From Allobosea sp. (GTDB lineage Bacteria; Pseudomonadota; Alphaproteobacteria; Rhizobiales; Beijerinckiaceae): a stretch of 64,000 nucleotides of DNA. A program made the translations under genes and the position numbers. Positions 46,013 to 55,796 of this stretch are shown here, piece after piece. Location of the stretch: positions 116,345 to 180,344 of the forward strand of contig NZ_JAFKFW010000008.1 of the NCBI RefSeq assembly GCF_017308015.1, read 5' to 3'. Numbering within the stretch: the first letter of the stretch is position 1; each line of letters opens with the position of its first letter. Under the pieces are notes generated by a model. The model did no database searches. It saw only the letters and a program-made list of their open reading frames with translations, and was not told where the DNA came from.

Positions 46013-47404
46013 TCAGCCGGAGAGCTTCGGCCACGGCCGCGACGGCGCGCGCATCTCTTCGAAGGCCCGGGCCAGGCGCAGTACGCCGAGATCGTCGAAG
46101 GACTGGCCGATGATCTGGAGGCCGATCGGCAGACCACCACTGGAATAGCCGCAGTTGAGCGACACGGCCGGCTGGCCGCCCATATTGGCCGAAACCGTGA
46201 AGGCGATATGCTCGAAGGGCCGTTGCGGGTCATTGAGCGGCGAGGCCCATTCCGCCGGATAGGACGGCTCCGGCGCTGTCGGCGAGATGATGAAATCGAC
46301 ATCCTTCAGCGCGCCATGGAGCGCGTTCCGCATCGCATCGATCTGGGCGAATCCGGAATAGACGTCGCCGCCGGAGAAGTCCTTGGCGGTCACGATCCAG
46401 TTGAAGATATAGGGCAGGATCTTGGCCTGCTGCTCGGGCGGCAGGCGCGAGACGTCCTCATAGCCGCGTGCCCGCCAGAAGCGGTCGAGGCCGTCGATCA
46501 TGGTGCGGGTCAGGAAGGGGGCGATCGGCACGATGGTCGCGCCCGCATCGGCGAGCAATGCGGCAGCGTCCTGCACGGCAGCGAGCGTCTCCGCGCCGAC
46601 CTCCTGGCCGAAGCCGGCATCGAGCCACAGGCCGATCTTCAGGCCCTTCACCGAGCCGGCGAGATCGAGCCAGTCGATCTCCTGATAGGGCAGGGCCATG
46701 GTGTCGCGGCGGTCCGGCTTGGTCAGCACCGACATGTAGAGGGCGGTGTCGGCGACCGTGCGCGTCATCGGTCCGGCCGCGCGCCCGATGAAGGGCGGAT
46801 CGATCGGCAGGCGCCCGGCCGAGGGCTTCAGGCCGACAAGGCCGCACCAGCCTGCCGGCAAGCGGATCGAGCCGCCGATATCGGTGCCGATATGCAACGG
46901 GCCATAGCCCGCCGCGGCCGCGGCCCCTGCGCCGGCGCTGGATCCGCCGGGATTGGTCGAGAGATCCCAGGGGTTGCGCGCCAGCTTGTGGAAGCTCGAC
47001 AGGCCGGAGGAGAGCATGCCGTAATCGGGCATGGTCGTCTTGGCGAGCAGCACGCCGCCCGCTTCCCGTGTACGTGCTGCCGGGGGGGCATCGGCGGCAG
47101 CGGGCACCAGCGTCACGGCCGCGGTTCCCAACGGAACCGGCGTTCCCTTCGTCGCGATGTTCTCCTTGATCGTGACGGGCACGCCGTCGATCGCGCCGAT
47201 GGGCTCGCCCTTCATCCAGCGCATCTCGGATTGCCGCGCACTTGCGCGCGCCGCCTCAGGATCATAGGCCCAGAGCGCATTGAGCTGCGGTTCCCAGGCA
47301 TCGATGCGCGCGATCACGGCATCGGTCACCTCGACGGGTGAAAGCCTGCGAGCGCGGTAGGCTTCGACGAGAGCGACGGCAGTCAGGTCGGCAAGTTCGG
47401 TCAT
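46013..47404 (-). CDS. Amidase (GatA/amidase-signature family)
   Basis: A 463-aa amidase-signature enzyme with the Ser-cisSer-Lys triad: Lys in DGVPVTIKENI (about residue 79), the Ser of NPGGSSAGAGAA and the nucleophile Ser in GTDIGGSIRLPAGWCGLVGLKPS. LSPVEVTDAVIARID and PIGLQIIGQSFDD are also standard. It hydrolyses an amide to acid and ammonia; no Gat partners are nearby, so it is catabolic rather than tRNA-modifying. It lies 57 bp downstream of the aldehyde dehydrogenase gene on the same strand and could act before it in a pathway. Confidence 0.9.
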   Translation of the reverse strand: MTELADLTAVALVEAYRARRLSPVEVTDAVIARIDAWEPQLNALWAYDPEAARASARQSEMRWMKGEPIGAIDGVPVTIKENIATKGTPVPLGTAAVTLVPAAADAPPAARTREAGGVLLAKTTMPDYGMLSSGLSSFHKLARNPWDLSTNPGGSSAGAGAAAAAGYGPLHIGTDIGGSIRLPAGWCGLVGLKPSAGRLPIDPPFIGRAAGPMTRTVADTALYMSVLTKPDRRDTMALPYQEIDWLDLAGSVKGLKIGLWLDAGFGQEVGAETLAAVQDAAALLADAGATIVPIAPFLTRTMIDGLDRFWRARGYEDVSRLPPEQQAKILPYIFNWIVTAKDFSGGDVYSGFAQIDAMRNALHGALKDVDFIISPTAPEPSYPAEWASPLNDPQRPFEHIAFTVSANMGGQPAVSLNCGYSSGGLPIGLQIIGQSFDDLGVLRLARAFEEMRAPSRPWPKLSG

Positions 47405-47461
47405 GGGGCAACTCTCGTCAGGTCCGGTCGTCCTGTGGGATAAGGCGGTGGGGTGCCGGCC

Positions 47462-48901
47462 CTAGTCGTGGAAGATCGAGATGGTCTTCATGCTGGCGAA
47501 GCCATAGAGGGCCTCGAAACCCTTTTCCCGGCCATGACCCGACTTCTTGACGCCGCCGAAGGGCAGCTCCACCCCGCCGCCGGCTCCGTAATTGTTGATG
47601 AAGACCTGCCCGGCCTGCGCCGCCCGCGCCATGCGTAATTGCCGGCCTCCGTTGCTCGTCCAGATGCCGCAGACCAGCCCGTAGGGTGTGCCGTTGGCGA
47701 GCGCCAGCGCTTCTTGCTCCGTGTCGAAGGGCATGATGACCTGCACGGGGCCGAAGATCTCTTCCTGCGCCAGCCGGTGATCGGGGGGCACGTCCCGCAG
47801 CAGGGTCGGTGCGACATAGGCGCCCTCGGCCGGCGCGTCCGGGACGATCGTGCCCCGCGCCGCGACCTTCAGGCCGTCCCTGCGGGCGACGTCGAGGAAA
47901 TCCTCGACGATGGCCTTCTGGCGCTGCGAGACGACCGGGCCGACGGAGAGGTCGGATTCGGCCGGCCCGACCCTCAGCGCCCGGTACTTCTCGCTCATGC
48001 GCGCGATGACGTCCTCGTAGACAGGACGTTCGACGAGAATGCGCGACGAGGCCGAGCAGGTCTGGCCGGCATTCTGGATGCCGGCATTGACCAGGAAGGG
48101 CACGGCGCGGTCGAGATCGGCATCGGCGAAGACGACCTGGGCCGATTTGCCTCCGAGTTCCAGCGTTACCGGCACGGCGTTGCGGGCGGCGGCGGCTTGC
48201 ACCATCTCGCCGGTCCGGGCCGAGCCGGTGAAGGAGATATGGTTGATGTCGGTATGCGCGGAGAGCGCCGCGCCGGCCTCGGCGCCGAAGCCGGTGACGA
48301 TGTTCAGCGCCCCGGCCGGCAGGCCTTCCTCCTGCGCGATCCGCGCGAATTCGAGGATGGTGAGGCAGGCCTCTTCCGCCGGCTTGACGACGGCGGCATT
48401 GCCCATGGCCAGCGCCGCGCCGAGGCTGCGGCCGAGGATCTGCATGGGGTAGTTCCACGGGATGATGTGCCCGGTGACGCCATGCGGCTCGTAGATCGTC
48501 AGGACGGTGAAGCCGTTCTGGTACGGGATGGTGTCGCCATGCACCTTGTCGGCGGAGGAGCCGTAGAACTCGAGATAGCGTGCCAGCGCGACGACATCGG
48601 CCCGTGCTTGCGTCAATGGCTTGCCGACATCGCGCGCCTCGGTCTCGGTGAGAAGGTCGATGTTCCTGAGAACGCCGGCTCCGATCCGGCTGAGGATGCG
48701 CCCGCGCTCCGTCGCGGTCAGGCGGCCCCATTCGCCGGAGAGAGCCTGCCGGGCGGCGGTGACCGCCAGATCGACATCCTCACGCCGGCCGCGCGCCAGC
48801 TTCGCCAGGACCTCGCCGGTCGACGGGTTGCGAACGTCGATATGATCGCCGTCCACGGCATCGCGCCATTCATTGGCGATGAAATTGCGATAGGTCTTCA
48901 C
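47462..48901 (-). CDS. NAD(P)-dependent aldehyde dehydrogenase
   Basis: Oxidises an aldehyde to the acid. The 479-aa protein has the Rossmann segment HIIPWNYPMQILGRSLGAALAMGN, SFTGSARTGEMV, the general-base Glu in VTLELGGKSAQVVF, the nucleophile Cys in NAGQTCSASSRI, and EEIFGPVQVIMPFDTE. The start is a GTG complementary to 48899-48901 with GAGG upstream. It is first in the dehydrogenase-amidase pair; an inverted repeat lies 107 bp upstream. The exact aldehyde is not shown. Confidence 0.93.
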   Translation of the reverse strand: MKTYRNFIANEWRDAVDGDHIDVRNPSTGEVLAKLARGRREDVDLAVTAARQALSGEWGRLTATERGRILSRIGAGVLRNIDLLTETEARDVGKPLTQARADVVALARYLEFYGSSADKVHGDTIPYQNGFTVLTIYEPHGVTGHIIPWNYPMQILGRSLGAALAMGNAAVVKPAEEACLTILEFARIAQEEGLPAGALNIVTGFGAEAGAALSAHTDINHISFTGSARTGEMVQAAAARNAVPVTLELGGKSAQVVFADADLDRAVPFLVNAGIQNAGQTCSASSRILVERPVYEDVIARMSEKYRALRVGPAESDLSVGPVVSQRQKAIVEDFLDVARRDGLKVAARGTIVPDAPAEGAYVAPTLLRDVPPDHRLAQEEIFGPVQVIMPFDTEQEALALANGTPYGLVCGIWTSNGGRQLRMARAAQAGQVFINNYGAGGGVELPFGGVKKSGHGREKGFEALYGFASMKTISIFHD

Positions 48902-49007
48902 GTCGAGCCTCGATCGTCTTCTGTGGTCGGCGAGCGGCGCCCTTCGAGCGGACGGCCGTCGCATGAGCGAGAGCCTGCACGCGGCGCTCGATATCGTCGG
49001 ATTTGTG

Positions 49008-49020
49008 GTATCCCGGATAC
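49008..49020. promoter_or_regulatory. Inverted repeat upstream of aldehyde dehydrogenase (possible operator)
   Basis: GTATCC-C-GGATAC is a perfect 6-bp inverted repeat around one base, 107 bp upstream of the dehydrogenase start and 39 bp after the end of the transporter gene. GntR-type sites often have this form, but no cognate regulator is adjacent. Confidence 0.35.
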
Positions 49021-49058
49021 GAGAGCTGTCAATATCGCCCGCCGCTGATCCTCATCCG

Positions 49059-49952
49059 CTAGCCCCGCTGCTTGCCGCGCCGGAGTTCGGCGATCGTGTA
49101 CCAGAGCACCGCCGCAAGGATCACGCCGCCGCCGATCAGAGTTGCCATCGGAGGGCGCTCCGAGAACAGGAGCCAGACCCAGACGGGGGTCATGACGACT
49201 TCGGTGGTGCCGATCAGCGCCGATTCGGCCGGCGGAAGATACCGCGCGCCCATGATGAACAGCACGAGCGCGATGGAGAAATTCGTCGCCCCGAAAGCCG
49301 CCAGCACCAGCAGGTTATGGGCGTCGAGCGTGCCCCCGGATCCGAACGGTGCGAAGATGACGAAGGCAAGCAGCGCGCTGATGAAGATCGGCGGCATGGC
49401 CGGCAGTTCCGGCTCCAGCCGCGGAACCACGATGACCACCGCGAATGTCACCGTCATCAGCAGGGCGAGCAGGTCGCCGATGATCCGCCCGGCCCCCATC
49501 GAAGCCGAGATGATGATCGCGACGCCGATCAGGCAGACGAGCCCCGCCACCATCGCGCGCCAGGCGATCGGCTCCTTCAGCAGCAGCCAGCCGAGAACGG
49601 CGGCGATGAAAGGCGCGGTGGCGTAGATCACAGCCACGTTTGCCACGCTGGTCGTATAATAGGCACCGAGGAAGGCGGCCTGACTGATCGTCTGGCAGGC
49701 GATCAGGGCGAGTCCGGCAGGACCAAATGTCTTCTTCCACTGCCGTCGCGTTCCCGCGCCGCCGAATAGGACCATCGGGACGATCAGGAAGATTGCGGCG
49801 AAGAGCGAGCGCCAGGCGATGGCCGTCCAGGCATCCGTCGTCAGCAGCCGCGCATAGATGCCACTGGCGCTCCAGGCGACGGTCGCGGCGAAGACAAGCA
49901 GGACGCCGCGGGAGTGAGCGGCCGATGAAGAGGAGTGGGGCGTCAAGATCAC
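49059..49952 (-). CDS. EamA/DMT-family transporter
   Basis: A roughly 297-aa inner-membrane protein with ten TM segments in two EamA repeats: the first from GVLLVFAATVAWSASGIYAR to IIISASMGAG, the second from IGDLLALLMTVTFAVVIVV to LIGGGVILAAVLWYTIAEL. It is typical of drug/metabolite exporters. The start is uncertain: GTG 49952 leaves about 14 residues before the first helix and has no clear ribosome-binding site. The in-frame open region further upstream to 50231 is basic and unlike a protein start. It lies upstream of the dehydrogenase-amidase pair on the same strand. Confidence 0.85.
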   Translation of the reverse strand: MILTPHSSSSAAHSRGVLLVFAATVAWSASGIYARLLTTDAWTAIAWRSLFAAIFLIVPMVLFGGAGTRRQWKKTFGPAGLALIACQTISQAAFLGAYYTTSVANVAVIYATAPFIAAVLGWLLLKEPIAWRAMVAGLVCLIGVAIIISASMGAGRIIGDLLALLMTVTFAVVIVVPRLEPELPAMPPIFISALLAFVIFAPFGSGGTLDAHNLLVLAAFGATNFSIALVLFIMGARYLPPAESALIGTTEVVMTPVWVWLLFSERPPMATLIGGGVILAAVLWYTIAELRRGKQRG

Positions 49953-50406
49953 ACGCGGGGCAAAGACGGGGCGGCGAGAAGCCACAGCGGGCGCAGAGCC
50001 CTTCGTCAATGGTCTTGTCCTGCGGCGCGTGAAGAGGCCCAAGGCAAAAAAGGCCGGCGTCCTCGAAAGGAGCCGGCCAAGGGGAAACCGTTGGCACGCG
50101 GCCAAAAGGTCTCGAGGGGAACGGGACGGCAAGGCTCCGCTGGGAGGAGAAAGCGGAGGGGCCGTGGACCGTATCCGCGATATGGGGCGCCCCAATGCGA
50201 TCTCAACGCCCGGATTGCTCAGCCCACCCATGCGCTGAGCTCACGCGCCGAATGGACGCAGGCTGCTTGAATGAGGGGCGGTCCTGCGTTCAGGGCAGGA
50301 TCAAAGCGCTTGCTCCCGTCATTTGCGCCATCCTAGGATCGAGGTGTCGGGATCGCAGGGACGCTGTCCGTGCGGTTTTCCACCTTCTCCAGAGAGGGTT
50401 CCCAGC
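49953..50406. other. Divergent spacer between EamA and SBP genes
   Basis: About 450 bp without a supported gene. Open frames here are antisense or low-complexity Arg/Lys-rich. A GCTCAGC...GCTGAGC stem-loop lies at 50217-50240. The promoters of both divergent genes should be here, but I cannot place them. Confidence 0.5.
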
Positions 50407-51987
50407 ATGAAGCGTCGGACATTCCTGGGTGTTGCTGCCGGAGCGGCCGTCTCCACGCTGGCGAGGCCCAGCCTCGCGCAGCCGGCGAAGGTGCTGAAAT
50501 TCATTCCGGAATCGGATGTCGCGATTGTCGACCCGGTCTGGACGACCGCGACGGTGACGCGCAATCACGGTTATCTGGTCTTCGATACGCTCTATGGCCA
50601 GAACGCCAGTTACGGTTTCGAACCCCAGATGGTGGCCGGCCATACGGTCGAGGATGACGGCAAGACCTGGCGGCTGACGCTGCGCGAGGGTCTGCGCTTC
50701 CATGATGGCGAGCCGGTCAGGGCGCAGGATGTCGTGCCGAGCATCCGCCGCTTCTCGGCGCGCGACGCCTTCGGCCGTGCCCTGATGGATGCCACCGACG
50801 AATTGTCGGTCGAGTCCGATCGTGTCGTGAAGTTCCGGCTGAAGCGCCCGTTCCCGCTGCTGCCTGCCGCGCTCGGCAAGACCGGCACCTCGATGCCCTG
50901 CATCATGCCGGAGCGCTTCGCCGTCACCGACCCCAACAAGCAGGTCACGGAGATGGTCGGCAGCGGGCCGTTCCGCTTCAAGGCCGACGAGCGGATTCCG
51001 GGCGCGCTGACAGTCTACGAGCGCTTCGCTGGCTATGTCCCGCGCGCCGACGGTTCCGCCACCTTCACCGCCGGTCCCAAGCGGGTTCATTTCGACCGCA
51101 TCGAGTGGCACATCATCCCTGATCCGCAGACGGCGGCGAACGCGCTCGGCAACGGCGAGATCGACTGGTGGCAGAACCCCACGCCCGATCTCCAGGGCAC
51201 GCTCAAGGGCAGGCCGGGCCTCAAGCTGGAAGTTCTCGACCCGGCCGGCGGCATCGGCTGCCTGCGTTTCAACGCGCTGCATCCGCCCTTCGACAATCCG
51301 GCGATCCGGCGGGCCCTGCTCGGTGCCATCGATCAGGTCGAGTGCATGACGGCGGTCGCCGGTGACGAGCGCTCGCTCTGGAAGGACCATGTCGGCGTCT
51401 TCAGCCCGGATACGCCGATGGCGACGACCGCCGGGACCGAGGTGCTGGTCGGCAAGCGCGACTTTGCCGCCGTCAGGCGCGCCCTGGAAGCGGCCGGCTA
51501 CAAGGGCGAGCGGGTCGTGCTGCTTGACCCGACCGATTATCCCTCGACCCATGCGCTCGCGGCGGTCGCGGCCGATGCCCTGCAGAAATCGGGTATGAAT
51601 GTCGAGCTGGTCTCGACCGACTGGGGCACGGTGGTCCAGCGCCGCGCCAGCCGCCAGCCGATCGACAAAGGCGGCTGGAACATCTTCTTCACCTATCTGA
51701 ACGGCACCAATAATTTTGATCCGGCGAGCCAGCTCGGCATCCGCGGCAATGGCGACCAGGCCTGGTTCGGCTGGCCGAAATCGCCGCGCCTCGAAGAGCT
51801 CAGGCTCGACTGGTTCGCGGCCAAGGACATCTCGGCGCAGAAGGCGATCTGCGCCGAGATCCAGAAGCAGTTCTTCATCGACGTGCCCTACATTCCGCTC
51901 GGCGCCTATTACGAAAAGACGGCCTCTCGCGGGATCACGGGAATGCGTATCGGGTTCGCTCAATTCTACGACGTAAGGCCGCTGTGA
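50407..51987 (+). CDS. ABC transporter substrate-binding protein, family 5 (peptide type)
   Basis: A 526-aa periplasmic binding protein of the DppA/OppA family. The signal is Tat-like (MKRRTFLGVAAGAAVSTLARPSLAQ), with likely cleavage after SLAQ near residue 25. The mature protein has LKFIPESDVAIVDPVWT, GYLVFDTLYGQN, GKTWRLTLREGLRFHDGEPV and GSGPFRFKADE, standard for the family. The ATG at 50407 follows GAGAGGG. It overlaps the M81 peptidase gene by four bases (GTGA), so ligand and peptidase substrate are probably the same peptides. No permease or ATPase gene is adjacent. Confidence 0.92.
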   Translation: MKRRTFLGVAAGAAVSTLARPSLAQPAKVLKFIPESDVAIVDPVWTTATVTRNHGYLVFDTLYGQNASYGFEPQMVAGHTVEDDGKTWRLTLREGLRFHDGEPVRAQDVVPSIRRFSARDAFGRALMDATDELSVESDRVVKFRLKRPFPLLPAALGKTGTSMPCIMPERFAVTDPNKQVTEMVGSGPFRFKADERIPGALTVYERFAGYVPRADGSATFTAGPKRVHFDRIEWHIIPDPQTAANALGNGEIDWWQNPTPDLQGTLKGRPGLKLEVLDPAGGIGCLRFNALHPPFDNPAIRRALLGAIDQVECMTAVAGDERSLWKDHVGVFSPDTPMATTAGTEVLVGKRDFAAVRRALEAAGYKGERVVLLDPTDYPSTHALAAVAADALQKSGMNVELVSTDWGTVVQRRASRQPIDKGGWNIFFTYLNGTNNFDPASQLGIRGNGDQAWFGWPKSPRLEELRLDWFAAKDISAQKAICAEIQKQFFIDVPYIPLGAYYEKTASRGITGMRIGFAQFYDVRPL

Positions 51988-53510
51988 CACATTCCAAGCT
52001 TCGTATCGCCGTTCTTCAGTTCTCCCACGAGACGGTCACCTTCCTCCCGAACGACACCACGCGGGAGGATTTCATCTACCCGGGCTCTCCGGCTTCAGGC
52101 GAAGCGCTCCTGGCCACCGACCCCAAGGGCTACATGGGCGGCTTCGTCCAGGTTGCGCGCGAGTTCGAGGATGTCGAGCTCATCGGCATCACCTCGCCGC
52201 TCTGGCCGCGCACCGGCACCGGTTCCGGCTGGGTGACCGAAGATGCCTATGAGCATTTCATCGGCATCATGATCGAAGAGCTGAAGGCGCAGCCTCATCT
52301 CGACGGTGTCTATCTCGCGCTCCATGGCGCGCTCGCGGTGCGTGGCGTGCCGCGGCCGGAGGCCGACATCGCCCGGCGCGTGCGCGAGGTCGTCGGCAGG
52401 AAGGCCTTCATCACCGCGACCTTTGACCCGCACGGAAATGAGGACGAGAATTTCCTCGCCCATGCCGACATGGCCTTCTGCGTGAAGTACTTCCCGCATT
52501 ACGACATGCATCTGCAGGGTGAGCGCGCGGCGCGCATGCTGGTCCGGGCGATCCGCGGCAGCTTCAAGCCGGTGCATCGCACGCTGCGCATCCCGATCAT
52601 CGCGCCGACGGTGGTGATGTGGACCGGCGCCTCGCCCTGGTCGGATCTCATCCAGCGCGCCCTGATCTGGGAGGCGCGCGAGCCCGATGTCTTCGTCAAC
52701 GTCTTCTTCGGCTTTCCCTGGTCGGACGTTCCCGATGCCGGCATGGCGCTGCAGGTGCTGACCAACGACGATCCGGAACTGGCAGAGCGCGTTATCCGCG
52801 ACATGGCGGAATGGACCTGGCGCCGGCGCCAGGCGCTGCTCGACACCGTGAAAATCTACAAGACCAAGGAAGCGGTCGCCGAGGCCCGCAAGGCGGTGGC
52901 GGCAGGCAAGGGCCCCGTCCTGCTTGCCGACTACAGCGATCGTTCCGGCTATGCGACCTGGCTTCTCCAGGAGATTGTCGCGCAGAAGCTCGAGCGCACG
53001 CTGGTCGCGACCATCGCCTCGCCCGATGCGGTTCGCTCCGTGATCGAGTCCGGCGCGAAGCCGGGCGATCCGTTCGATGCCGAGATCGGCGGCCTCTTCG
53101 ATGAATCGGCCGGAGCCCCCATCCGCATTACCGGCAAGCTGCGCTCCGTCGGGCCGGCGACGACCGCGCGCGGCAATGGCAAGGAGTGGATCTGCGTTGA
53201 GTTCGGCAAGGGCAACCTGCTGGTGCTCAGCCCCTATCTCGTCCAGATCATCGAACCTTCGGAACTCTGGCAGCTCGGGCTCGCGCCGGATGAGTTCGAC
53301 GTGATCGCGATCAAGTCGCGCGTCCACTTCCGCCGGGGCTTCGATGATAGCGGCTTCACGCCGACCATCCTGCTGGTCGAGCCGCCCGAGCCTTTCATGG
53401 GCACGGTCCATCTCGACGCGCTGCCTTACGAGAATCTGACCCTGACGGACTACTATCCCTATGGCAGTCCGAGCTTCCCGCCGGCGGACTGGGACAAGTC
53501 GTCCGGCTGA
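51984..53510 (+). CDS. M81-family metallopeptidase (MlrC-like)
   Basis: A 508-aa protein of the MlrC/DUF1485 family, whose founder cleaves linearised microcystin. It shows the N-terminal LRIAVLQFSHETVTFLPNDTT, YLALHGALAVRGVPRPEADIARRV, TFDPHGNEDENF with metal-binding His/Asp, CVKYFPHYDMH, GKGPVLLADYSDRSGYA and IKSRVHFRRGFDD. Many relatives act on small peptides or amides. It starts at GTG 51984 inside the SBP stop region. Cytoplasmic; no signal peptide. Two strong hairpins follow its stop. The substrate is unknown. Confidence 0.9.
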   Translation: MTHSKLRIAVLQFSHETVTFLPNDTTREDFIYPGSPASGEALLATDPKGYMGGFVQVAREFEDVELIGITSPLWPRTGTGSGWVTEDAYEHFIGIMIEELKAQPHLDGVYLALHGALAVRGVPRPEADIARRVREVVGRKAFITATFDPHGNEDENFLAHADMAFCVKYFPHYDMHLQGERAARMLVRAIRGSFKPVHRTLRIPIIAPTVVMWTGASPWSDLIQRALIWEAREPDVFVNVFFGFPWSDVPDAGMALQVLTNDDPELAERVIRDMAEWTWRRRQALLDTVKIYKTKEAVAEARKAVAAGKGPVLLADYSDRSGYATWLLQEIVAQKLERTLVATIASPDAVRSVIESGAKPGDPFDAEIGGLFDESAGAPIRITGKLRSVGPATTARGNGKEWICVEFGKGNLLVLSPYLVQIIEPSELWQLGLAPDEFDVIAIKSRVHFRRGFDDSGFTPTILLVEPPEPFMGTVHLDALPYENLTLTDYYPYGSPSFPPADWDKSSG

Positions 53511-53522
53511 CGGGAAGCCTGA

Positions 53523-53572
53523 CCAGCCGCGCGGCTGGCCGAGACAAGCCCATGCGAGCTGATCGCATGGGC
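53523..53572. terminator. Tandem hairpins after M81 peptidase gene
   Basis: The first is the palindrome CCAGCCGCGCGGCTGG (53523-53538). The second is GCCCATGCGA at 53548-53557 pairing with TCGCATGGGC at 53563-53572 around GCTGA, a perfect 10-bp stem. They lie 13 and 38 bases after the stop codon and before selO. No U-tract follows, so the terminator role is inferred. Confidence 0.55.
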
Positions 53573-53625
53573 GCCTGCCCGGGCCTGCGAGTTGCGCGGC
53601 CGCATTCCGGGCCTATCTTCGATCG

Positions 53626-55095
53626 ATGAGCCCGATCGCCTTTGACAATTCCTATGCGCGCCTGCCGCCGCGCTTTTACGCGGCGGTCGCCCCGACGCCC
53701 GTGACCGCGCCGCGGTTGATCCGACTGAACGTTTCGCTCGCGGTGCGGCTCGGGCTCGATCCCCGCTGGCTGAGCAGCCCGGAGGGCGTGGCGATGCTGT
53801 CCGGCAATGGCATGCCGGCCGGTGCCGCTTCGATCGCGACCGCCTATGCCGGTCATCAGTTCGGCGGCTTCAGCCCGCAGCTCGGTGATGGCCGCGCCAT
53901 CCTGCTCGGCGAGGTTATCGACCGTGATGGCAGGCGGTGCGATCTGCAGCTCAAGGGCGCGGGACCGACCCCGTTCTCGCGCCGCGGCGATGGCCGGGCC
54001 GCGCTCGGGCCGGTCCTGCGCGAATATATCGTCAGCGAGGCGATGGCGGCGCTGGGCGTCCCGACGACGCGCGCGCTTGCCGCGGTCCTGACCGGCGAAT
54101 CAGTCCGGCGGGAGACCGCGTTGCCCGGCGCGGTCCTGACCCGTGTTGCCTCCAGCCATATCCGGATCGGCACTTTCCAGTATTTTGCCGCTCGCGGCGA
54201 TCTCGAGGCGCTGCGCCTGCTCGCCGAGCACGTTATCGCCAGGCACTACCCGGCCTGCGCCGGCGAGGGGCGCTATCTCGCCTTGCTCGAGGCGGTGGTC
54301 GCTGCGCAGGCTTCGTTGATCGCGCAATGGATGACGGTCGGCTTCATTCATGGTGTGATGAACACGGACAACATGTCGATCGCGGGAGAAACCATTGACT
54401 ACGGTCCTTGCGCCTTCATGGACGCCTATCATCCGACGACCGTGTTCAGCTCGATCGACGAGCATGGCCGCTACGCTTATGCCAACCAGCCGCCGATCGC
54501 CCGCTGGAACCTGACTCGCTTCGCCGAGACGATGCTGCCGCTGCTGGACGGCGATCTCGACAAGGCCGTGCCGATCGCGCAGGCCGCGCTCGACCGGTTT
54601 GATCCGCAATTCCAGACGCATCTCATCGCCGGTTTCCGCCGCAAGCTCGGCCTCGCGACCGAAGAGGCGGAGGATGTCGTGCTCATCAAAGGCCTGCTCG
54701 ATGCGATGCAGGACGGCGAGGCCGATTTCACGCTGGTTTTCCGGCGCCTGAGCGAGGCGGCCGGGCGGGACAGTCCGGAGGCCTGCCGCAATCTCTTCAA
54801 GGACCCGGCGACATTCGATGCCTGGGAGGGACGCTGGCGCGAGCGCTCGCAGCGGGAGCCGGTACCGGCCGAGGCGCGGCGGGATGCAATGCTGCGGGTC
54901 AACCCGCTCTACATCCCACGCAACCATCAGGTCGAGGCGGTGATCGAAACCGCGGTCGAGCGCGACGATTTCGCCCCTTTCGAAGCCCTCGTCGACGTCC
55001 TGGCGAAGCCTTTCGAGGCGCAGTCGGGCCGGGAGGATTACGAGCGTCCGCCAGCCGTGCATGAGCGCGTGCTGGCGACATTCTGCGGGACCTGA
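53626..55095 (+). CDS. selO: Protein adenylyltransferase SelO
   Basis: Pseudokinase-fold enzyme that transfers AMP from ATP to Ser, Thr or Tyr of target proteins (redox-related targets in characterised members). The 489-aa length is usual. Motifs are [121 protein letters not shown] (metal and catalytic loop) and [17 protein letters not shown]. The C-terminal FCGT lacks the selenocysteine or Cys pair of the eukaryotic form. It is 24 bp ahead of the alpha/beta hydrolase gene. Confidence 0.95.
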   Translation: MSPIAFDNSYARLPPRFYAAVAPTPVTAPRLIRLNVSLAVRLGLDPRWLSSPEGVAMLSGNGMPAGAASIATAYAGHQFGGFSPQLGDGRAILLGEVIDRDGRRCDLQLKGAGPTPFSRRGDGRAALGPVLREYIVSEAMAALGVPTTRALAAVLTGESVRRETALPGAVLTRVASSHIRIGTFQYFAARGDLEALRLLAEHVIARHYPACAGEGRYLALLEAVVAAQASLIAQWMTVGFIHGVMNTDNMSIAGETIDYGPCAFMDAYHPTTVFSSIDEHGRYAYANQPPIARWNLTRFAETMLPLLDGDLDKAVPIAQAALDRFDPQFQTHLIAGFRRKLGLATEEAEDVVLIKGLLDAMQDGEADFTLVFRRLSEAAGRDSPEACRNLFKDPATFDAWEGRWRERSQREPVPAEARRDAMLRVNPLYIPRNHQVEAVIETAVERDDFAPFEALVDVLAKPFEAQSGREDYERPPAVHERVLATFCGT

Positions 55096-55118
55096 ACGGT
55101 TCGAGGCAGGGCAGCGCG

Positions 55119-55784
55119 ATGTTTCTTTTCGATGGCCCCGATGAGGCCGATGTCACCCTTCTTCTCGCCCATGGCGCCGGGGCCCCGATGGATTCACCGT
55201 CGATGACGGCTGCCGCGAAGGCACTGGCCGGGACAGGCTTTCGCGTAGCGCGTTTCGAGTTCGACTATATGGCGGCGCGGCGCAGCGGAACCTCGCGTCC
55301 GCCGCCGCCGCGCGCCGATAAGCTGAACCCGCAATATCTTGCCGCCATCGATGCGCTTGGCGCGGCGGGAAAGCTCGTCATCGGCGGCAAGTCGATGGGG
55401 GGCCGCGTCGCCAGCATGGTGGCTGACGGGCTCTTTGAAAGCGGCCGGATCAGCGGCCTGCTTTGCCTCGGCTACCCCTTCCATCCGCCCGGCAAGCCCG
55501 AGCAATTGCGGACCGGGCACCTGGTCGATCTGAAGACCCCGGCGCTCATCGTGCAGGGAACGCGGGATGAATTCGGCACCCGGGAGGAAGTCTCGACCTA
55601 TGAGCTTTCACCGGCGATCAATATCCTCTGGCTGGAGGACGGCGACCACGATCTGAAGCCCCGCAAGCGGGTATCCGGCTTTTCGGCCGCTGAGCATCTC
55701 GGGACCATGGCCGAGGCTGCTTCCGCCTGGGCCGGGCGCCTTGATGCGACATCGCGCGCACGGCAGGCTGGCGTCGAACCTTAA
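55119..55784 (+). CDS. Alpha/beta-hydrolase fold protein (KANSL3/Tex30-like)
   Basis: A 221-aa hydrolase-fold protein: VTLLLAHGAGAPMDSPSM, the nucleophile elbow IGGKSMGGRVASMVAD (Ser near residue 96), LLCLGYPFHPPGKPEQLRT, ALIVQGTRDEFGTREE with an acidic residue, and WLEDGDHDLKPRKRVSG with the catalytic His. This small family is widespread, with no firm substrate. It is co-directional with selO and probably co-transcribed. Convergent with the AhpD-like gene. Confidence 0.87.
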   Translation: MFLFDGPDEADVTLLLAHGAGAPMDSPSMTAAAKALAGTGFRVARFEFDYMAARRSGTSRPPPPRADKLNPQYLAAIDALGAAGKLVIGGKSMGGRVASMVADGLFESGRISGLLCLGYPFHPPGKPEQLRTGHLVDLKTPALIVQGTRDEFGTREEVSTYELSPAINILWLEDGDHDLKPRKRVSGFSAAEHLGTMAEAASAWAGRLDATSRARQAGVEP

Positions 55785-55796
55785 GCCCGGTCCAAC

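Noticed and set aside
50217-50240. GCTCAGC...GCTGAGC stem-loop as a terminator
   Set aside because: It lies in a divergent spacer upstream of both genes, where a terminator has no place. Mentioned only in the spacer entry.
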